From JBNKLG01 sp050292235 (GTDB lineage Bacteria; Pseudomonadota; Gammaproteobacteria; Chromatiales; Chromatiaceae): a DNA stretch of 10,591 nt. The notes under the pieces were generated by a model that worked only from the letters and a program-made list of their open reading frames with translations, made no database searches and had not been told where the DNA came from. The stretch is from contig JBNKLG010000091.1 in the NCBI GenBank assembly GCA_050292235.1, positions 1 to 10,591 on the forward strand, read 5' to 3'. Shown here piece by piece: positions 6,956-10,591 of this stretch. Each line of letters starts with the position of its first letter. The stretch's first letter is position 1. A program made the translations under genes and the position numbers.

Positions 6956-7015
6956 GAATACTGGCTCCCTGGGGTGGGAGCCCGGCTGCGGGTGCAGCCG
7001 TTCCTCTCGTCCTAC
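6918..7015 (-). ncRNA. Candidate stress-induced small RNA, Spot 42/ErsA-like by position
   Basis: The minus strand encodes a compact RNA of about 98 nt. Its promoter matches the RpoE/AlgU consensus (7022-7048) and it ends in a T8 intrinsic terminator. The order is a 5' single-stranded purine-rich part (7015-7001, with two AGGA motifs); stem-loop 1, cggctgc/gcagccg with loop ACCC (7000-6983); stem-loop 2, ggctccc/gggagcc with loop ACCCCA (6982-6963); a 7-nt linker; and a terminator stem with loop UCCCCC. All three loops are C-rich, which would suit pairing with G-rich ribosome-binding sites. The gene converges on engB, as Spot 42 does in enterobacteria and the sigma-22-dependent ErsA does in Pseudomonas. 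Sequence similarity to either was not recognised. The start near 7015 is inferred from promoter spacing. Confidence 0.68.
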
Positions 7016-7021
7016 GAAAGA

Positions 7022-7048
7022 TCAGACTGGCGTGTTAGAGAGAAGTTC
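7022..7048 (-). promoter_or_regulatory. RpoE/AlgU (sigma-E, sigma-22) type promoter
   Basis: The minus strand reads GAACTT (7048-7043), a 16-bp spacer, then TCTGA (7026-7022), preceded by an extra G (GGAACTT). This matches the AlgU consensus GAACTT-N16-TCTGA exactly and the E. coli sigma-E pattern GGAACTT/GTC closely. These extracytoplasmic-function sigma factors respond to envelope stress. Transcription would start about 6-8 nt downstream, near 7013-7016. No good sigma-70 hexamers were found for the RNA. Confidence 0.7.
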
Positions 7049-7159
7049 CCCGGTCGATGAATTTTTATTTTGTTTTTGTAGAAACCGGGCACAGCAGTGC
7101 CGTCCGCTGTCCATCTTTTGGCCAGCGCAAACGGCTGGGCAACAAAGGAACAGCGTAGC

Positions 7160-8020
7160 ATGATGAGAGGGTCTACCCGTTTCGGTGCGATTCGACGGCG
7201 TATAGAGGCCTATACACCACCAGCGGGCTTCGCGAGTTGGGCCTATGAATTTCTCCTGTTCGGGTTGAAACAGGGCTGGGCCTGTCTCTTTGGTGGTCTC
7301 ATGTTGGCCTTGTTGCTGGCGACCCATCTCTTTTATCCCGTCAGTGCCCCGCTCTATCGTTACGATTTTATTCTGCTGGTGGCCCTGGTCATCCAGTTGG
7401 CCATGCTCTATTTTCGTCTGGAGACCTGGGAGGAGGCCAAGGTGATTTTCGTGTTTCACCTAGTGGGTACAGTCATGGAACTGTTCAAGACCGCCTCTGG
7501 CTCCTGGATGTACCCAGAGCCAGCCCTGCTGAAAATCGGTGGCGTGCCGCTTTTCTCCGGCTTTATGTATTCGGCGGTTGGGAGCTACATCGCCCGGGTT
7601 TGGCGCATTTTCGATTTTCGTTTCACCGCCCGGCCCCCTGACTGGATGGCCTGGGCTTTGGCAGGGGCCATCTATATCAACTTCTTTGCCCACCATTGGT
7701 TCGTGGACATTCGCGCCCTGCTGTTTGTTTTAATGGCTATCCTGTTTTGGCGTACCAGAATCTACTTTACGGTTTGGCGACAGCCGCACTGGATGCCGCT
7801 GATGCTGGGCTGGTTTCTCGTCGCCCTCTTTATCTGGTTTGCCGAAAACCTGGGTACTTTTGCCCGTGCCTGGACCTATCCAAGTCAGCAAATGGGATGG
7901 CACATGGTTTCATTGGCCAAACTGGGCGCCTGGTATCTGTTGATGTATATATCCTTTACCCTGGTGGCAGCCCTTTATCAAAACGAAGACACATTGGACA
8001 AAAAAAGATGCAGGAACTGA
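7160..8020 (+). CDS. DUF817 family integral membrane protein
   Basis: The frame is open from 7097, but AGGAA (7146-7150) lies 9 nt before the ATG at 7160, giving 286 aa. About eight hydrophobic segments fill the protein. The conserved DUF817 blocks are clear: FGLKQGWACLFGG (34-46), FHLVGTVMELFKT followed by GSWMYPE (99-120), GVPLFSGFMYSAVGSYIAR (128-146), NFFAHHWFVDIR (174-185) and WFAENLGTFARAW (226-238). The repeated His, Glu, Trp and Asn residues within membrane segments hint at a ligand or metal site, but the family has no assigned function. It heads a compact plus-strand operon; its last 13 bases overlap the next gene. The leader (7016-7159) holds the oppositely oriented RpoE-type promoter, a T-rich stretch (7061-7078) and a small inverted repeat ggcac/gtgcc (7088-7101). 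No clear promoter for this gene was found. Confidence 0.9.
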   Translation: MMRGSTRFGAIRRRIEAYTPPAGFASWAYEFLLFGLKQGWACLFGGLMLALLLATHLFYPVSAPLYRYDFILLVALVIQLAMLYFRLETWEEAKVIFVFHLVGTVMELFKTASGSWMYPEPALLKIGGVPLFSGFMYSAVGSYIARVWRIFDFRFTARPPDWMAWALAGAIYINFFAHHWFVDIRALLFVLMAILFWRTRIYFTVWRQPHWMPLMLGWFLVALFIWFAENLGTFARAWTYPSQQMGWHMVSLAKLGAWYLLMYISFTLVAALYQNEDTLDKKRCRN

Positions 8021-8472
8021 GACGAAAAGATCGCGAGATATCCGAACAAGAGGCCCAATCCATTTTGCAGAATGCCGAATATGGCGTGCTCTCGACGGCC
8101 TCAAAAGACGGGCAGCCCTATGGCATCCCCCTGAGCTTCTGCCTTCTGGATGGCCACCTTTACTTCCATTGCGCCGTGGAAGGTCGAAAAATCACCCATA
8201 TGGAAGAGAATCCCAGAGTCTCCTTCTGTGTGATCGGAAGGACAGAAGTGATGCCTGCGAAGTTCGGCACCAAGTATGAAAGCACGCTGGTGTCCGGCAC
8301 GGCCAGCGAGGTTTTTGATCAGGAAAAGCAGTTGGCCCTGGAGGGTCTGGTCAAAAAATACTCAGCGGATTTTATCGAAAGCGGCGCCAAATATATTGAC
8401 GCGCTGACCCATAAAACCCGGGTGTTCAAAATCGGGATCAGCCATATCAGTGGGAAGTCACGGAAGCAATGA
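8008..8472 (+). CDS. NimA-like pyridoxamine 5'-phosphate oxidase-fold flavin-binding protein
   Basis: This split-barrel, FMN-binding protein belongs to the family that includes 5-nitroimidazole reductases (NimA). It is 154 aa long, the usual family length. Typical blocks are M-x-x-x-R-R-K-D-R-E-I (1-11), EYGVLST (24-30), PYGIPLSF (37-44), LYFHCAVEGRKI (51-62), NPRVSFCVIG (68-77), KYESTLVSG (89-97) and the C-terminal KIGISHISGKSRKQ. The His/Glu/Gly stretch at 54-59 is the conserved flavin or substrate-contact region. The start at 8008 overlaps the DUF817 gene by 13 bases, and only a weak ribosome-binding site is visible, so translation is probably coupled. Real substrates of most members are unknown; antibiotic resistance should not be assumed. 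Confidence 0.9.
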   Translation: MQELRRKDREISEQEAQSILQNAEYGVLSTASKDGQPYGIPLSFCLLDGHLYFHCAVEGRKITHMEENPRVSFCVIGRTEVMPAKFGTKYESTLVSGTASEVFDQEKQLALEGLVKKYSADFIESGAKYIDALTHKTRVFKIGISHISGKSRKQ

Positions 8473-8506
8473 AAGTCATTTTCCTATGGGGGAGAAGGCT
8501 GGAAGC

Positions 8507-9916
8507 ATGAAATATTTAATCAAACAGATGGTTGCCTTGTGGATCAATCTTCGCTCCGGGGTCAGGTTGGCACTGGGCCGCTCCCTAACACCGCAAAACT
8601 TCGTGATCTCTATCGAGCAATTTTTTCTGTTATTCCTTCTGTGCCTGTTACTGGAATTAGTGACCGATTACTTCAATACCCAGGCGCCAGCCCTGTTTAA
8701 TCCCTATGGAATCAAATTCTTATTTGGTGGCTATTTTATCGCTCTTCTATTGATGCTGTTGGTGGCCAGATTGGCAGGTGCCGGTCTGGAGGCTGCGGGC
8801 CGTTTCTATTTTGCCGATCTGGCGGTGTCACCCTTCATGTTATTGGTAGCGCTGTTGGTGAATCAGCTGATTAGTGAGGAGACATACCACGGCCCCCAGC
8901 TGGCCTTTGTCTTTCTGTTTGCCTGGTGGGTCTTCATTGGCTTCCGTATTCTGAGAATCCACCTTCCACTGACCAAACTGAAGGCCTCTCTGCTGGCGAC
9001 AGGCAATCTTCTGTTATGGCTTGCCAGCTTGTTGCTATTGCCCAATTCGTCTCTCTGGTATAGCGATCCTGACATTGCGTCATTAACTGAAAAAATATCC
9101 CCTTTGTGGCAATTGAAGGCAGAAGATGTTTTCTATGCCCAGTTCCCAATGATGGCGGATGCGAAGGAGAAACTGGCGGCACAACGTCCAGGGGTAACCG
9201 ATCTCTATTTGGTCACCTTTGCCGGATATGGGCAGGAGAAGGTTTTTTTGAATGAAGTGACTTATGTCCAGCGTCTATTCGATCAAAAATTTGATACCCA
9301 GGATCGCTCGATGGTGTTGGCGAATAACATCGAGAGCCTGGAAAAGTACCCACTGGCAAATCGCCATAACCTGGCCGATGCCCTGGCTGCAATAGGCCAG
9401 CGCATGGATTTGGAGGAGGATATCCTTTTCCTCTTCATGACTTCCCACGGCAGCAAAAAGCATGAATTATCGATCAATCTTGGCCCGATCGAGATGCAAA
9501 ACCTATCTCCGACGGAGCTTCGGCAAGTCCTGGATAAGGCGGGTATCCGTTGGCGGGTGATATTGGTGTCAAGCTGTTATTCGGGAGGTTTTATTCCTGA
9601 ATTGGCTGATCCAAAAACCCTGGTCATGACCGCTGCCGCCAAGGATCGAACCTCCTTTGGCTGTGGCAGTAAGAGTGAGTTCACGACCTTTGGCGATGCC
9701 TATTTCAGGCAGGCCCTGCAACAGCAAACGGACTTCATTGAGGCATTCCAGGCGGCAGTCCGGATTGTCAATGCAGAGGAGACCGAGCAAAAGCGTAAGG
9801 CATCGAATCCACAAATTTCCATCGGCAGCGAGATTCGTCCAAGACTTTTACAACTCTATCGAGATCTGGCCGGGGCCAAGGAGGCAGAGCCGGTGGCTCA
9901 GGCAGGCATTCAGTGA
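8507..9916 (+). CDS. Membrane-anchored C13 (legumain-like, caspase-fold) cysteine peptidase
   Basis: The start at 8507 follows AAGG/GGAG (8491-8498) and begins MKYLIKQ, giving 469 aa. The N-terminal half is membrane-embedded, with five hydrophobic segments at about 36-53, 68-90, 107-123, 130-148 and 163-179. A C-terminal catalytic domain (about 200-455) follows, with the clan CD dyad: His314 in FLFMTSHGS and Cys357 in VILVSSCYSGG, each after a hydrophobic strand as in legumains and caspases. YLVTFAGYGQEKVF (234-247) is the usual first strand of the bacterial C13 family. Legumains cut after Asn or Asp; the specificity here cannot be read. The domain probably lies in the periplasm, judged by analogy rather than by topology evidence. 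It sits 34 bp after the flavin protein and overlaps the cupin gene by four bases. Confidence 0.9.
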   Translation: MKYLIKQMVALWINLRSGVRLALGRSLTPQNFVISIEQFFLLFLLCLLLELVTDYFNTQAPALFNPYGIKFLFGGYFIALLLMLLVARLAGAGLEAAGRFYFADLAVSPFMLLVALLVNQLISEETYHGPQLAFVFLFAWWVFIGFRILRIHLPLTKLKASLLATGNLLLWLASLLLLPNSSLWYSDPDIASLTEKISPLWQLKAEDVFYAQFPMMADAKEKLAAQRPGVTDLYLVTFAGYGQEKVFLNEVTYVQRLFDQKFDTQDRSMVLANNIESLEKYPLANRHNLADALAAIGQRMDLEEDILFLFMTSHGSKKHELSINLGPIEMQNLSPTELRQVLDKAGIRWRVILVSSCYSGGFIPELADPKTLVMTAAAKDRTSFGCGSKSEFTTFGDAYFRQALQQQTDFIEAFQAAVRIVNAEETEQKRKASNPQISIGSEIRPRLLQLYRDLAGAKEAEPVAQAGIQ

Positions 9917-10347
9917 AGGCCATCGTCAAACAACAGGAGCTCAGCCAGGAATTCCCCATTCCCGAAGGTTGCCACATCCTGGAGCTATCCAACTCGCCGG
10001 ACGATCCTGAACTCTCGATTGCCCGAGCGCGGGTGGCGCCTGGCGTCACTACCCGCTGGCACTGGCTAAGGGGTATCGCTGAGCGCTACGTCATTCTCCA
10101 GGGTAAGGGACGGGTAGAAATTGGCGATTTGCCAGCTCGTGAACTTAACCCCGGTGATGTCGTTATCATTCCGCCCCTGTGTCCGCAAAGGATCACCAAC
10201 ATTGGTCGCGATGATTTGATCTTTTTGGCACTCTGTACGCCGAGGTTTTCGGCTGACTGTTATGAAGATGGGCAACAGCATCTCGGTGCCAGGAGATTCG
10301 ATTTGTCAGATGTCCAAAAATCAGGAAAAGAGTTAGCTAAAGGTTAA
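9913..10347 (+). CDS. Cupin-domain protein with degenerate metal ligands
   Basis: This is a 144-residue single-domain cupin. A GTG start (9913) overlaps the peptidase stop in a GTGA arrangement, so the two are translationally coupled. Cupin motif 1 is seen as R-W-H-W-L-R-G-I-A-E-R-Y-V-I-L-Q-G-K-G (48-66) and motif 2 as PGDVVIIPPLCPQRITN (80-96). In a typical cupin the metal is held by HxH, E and a later H. Here H50 and E57 remain, but the second His is Leu52 and the motif 2 His is Gln92. Either metal is bound atypically or the domain is a metal-free ligand binder. LCTPRFSADCY (107-117) closes the barrel. The neighbours suggest a joint function with the C13 peptidase, but no substrate can be named. 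Confidence 0.85.
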   Translation: MKAIVKQQELSQEFPIPEGCHILELSNSPDDPELSIARARVAPGVTTRWHWLRGIAERYVILQGKGRVEIGDLPARELNPGDVVIIPPLCPQRITNIGRDDLIFLALCTPRFSADCYEDGQQHLGARRFDLSDVQKSGKELAKG

Positions 10348-10385
10348 GTGCAAGTACAGGGGGGCGGCTCTGATTCGTTCTCGCG

Positions 10386-10562
10386 TCATGAGAATCTCAG
10401 TCCGCCAAACCTCAGCTCTGGATTGATGAGTCCCACAAAAAACCAAATGGTTTGCAAAATTAACAATAGAAGGGCATAGAACCTAAGTTGCTCAGCCGTC
10501 CACCAGCCTGCGAACCAGTCTAATATAAAAAATGCCTTCCACCCTTCAAGCCATGAGGCACC
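10386..10562 (-). pseudogene. Truncated membrane-protein fragment cut by the right IS element
   Basis: The minus strand is open from the IS end to a TGA at 10386-10388 and encodes about 59 residues. They have protein-like composition: WLEGWKAFFILDWFAGWW, then a membrane helix (FYALLLLILQTIWFFVGLI), then a polar tail NPELRFGGLRFS. There is no ribosome-binding site; the only upstream start-like codon (GTG, 10566-10568) belongs to the IS end. It is read as the C-terminal remnant of a gene interrupted by the insertion. The family was not recognised, and an accidental open frame remains possible. Confidence 0.4.
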
Positions 10563-10591
10563 GCCCACTGCTGTCCCACTTAGCGCGCAGA
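10563..10591 (-). mobile_element. End of a second IS4-family element, inverted relative to the left copy
   Basis: Read on the minus strand, the last 29 bases contain taagtgggacagcagtgggc (10582-10563), identical to 493-512. TAA is again in the position of the transposase stop. The preceding visible codons read Ser-Ala-Arg, whereas the left copy ends Phe-Arg-Phe-Ala, so the two elements are related but not identical. Only the 3' tip is in the window. Confidence 0.7.

Noticed and set aside
6947..7055. gaccgggg (6947-6954) is complementary to ccccggtc (7048-7055) and could close a larger structure competing with the terminator stem
   Set aside because: On the minus strand 7048-7055 touches the -35 region of the RpoE-type promoter and so would lie outside the transcript. 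On the plus strand it is an 8-bp closure at about 100 nt without supporting evidence. Kept only as a possible plus-strand structure after engB.
7087..7102. ggcac/gtgcc with nearby GG and GC, resembling a sigma-54 (-24/-12) promoter on the minus strand
   Set aside because: The spacing between GG and GC is one base off the strict sigma-54 requirement, and the RpoE-type promoter explains the downstream RNA better.
8008..8472. Calling the NimA-like gene an antibiotic-resistance determinant
   Set aside because: The fold and motifs support a flavin-binding protein, but most members of this family have no shown nitroimidazole activity.
10375..10392. tgaga-a-tctca palindrome after the cupin gene as a terminator
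   Set aside because: Five-base arms separated by one base cannot form a stable hairpin loop, and there is no T-tract.
1..10591. Composite transposon carrying the whole window as cargo
   Set aside because: The interior includes engB, an essential core gene, and copper chaperones of chromosomal type. Two independent insertions or an inversion pair are simpler explanations than a mobile 10-kb unit.

Overview
The window looks like chromosomal DNA from a gammaproteobacterium. The evidence is an EngB/YihA GTPase with an sRNA-like element converging on it (the Spot 42/ErsA position), a consensus CRP site, a consensus RpoE/AlgU promoter, and a SCO1/PCuAC copper pair. Genus cannot be fixed from the sequence. 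No rRNA, tRNA or CRISPR array was seen.

Layout. (1) 1-512: 3' end of an IS4-family insertion sequence. (2) 513-3723: a regulatory leader of about 430 bp with two candidate sigma-70 promoters around a perfect CRP palindrome, then a large, by eye AT-richer gene for an exported three-part beta-rich protein. Its two outer jelly-roll/LamG-like halves flank a core of three repeats of about 90 residues that resemble IgGFc_binding-type repeats. (3) 3724-3878: convergent intergenic region with two strong hairpins. (4) 3879-4984, minus strand: a two-gene unit, a small lipoprotein and a helical protein of unknown function. (5) 5119-6206, minus strand: SCO1/SenC and PCuAC copper chaperones, translationally coupled, probably for cytochrome oxidase CuA assembly. 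(6) 6322-6915, plus strand: engB, divergent from sco1, with a palindromic operator candidate between them. (7) 6918-7048, minus strand: a candidate small RNA of about 98 nt with a consensus extracytoplasmic-stress promoter, three stem-loops with C-rich loops, and a T8 intrinsic terminator, pointing at the 3' end of engB. (8) 7160-10347, plus strand: a compact four-gene operon of DUF817 membrane protein, NimA-like flavin-binding protein, membrane-anchored C13 (legumain-like) peptidase and a cupin with degenerate metal ligands. (9) 10386-10591: a truncated membrane-protein reading frame abutting the end of a second, inverted IS4-family element whose terminal 20 bp are identical to the left copy.

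The best candidate for something undescribed is the small RNA at 6918-7015. Its promoter, terminator and genomic position all agree, although nothing in its primary sequence was recognised as a known family. Second are the four-gene peptidase operon and the repeat architecture of the exported protein.
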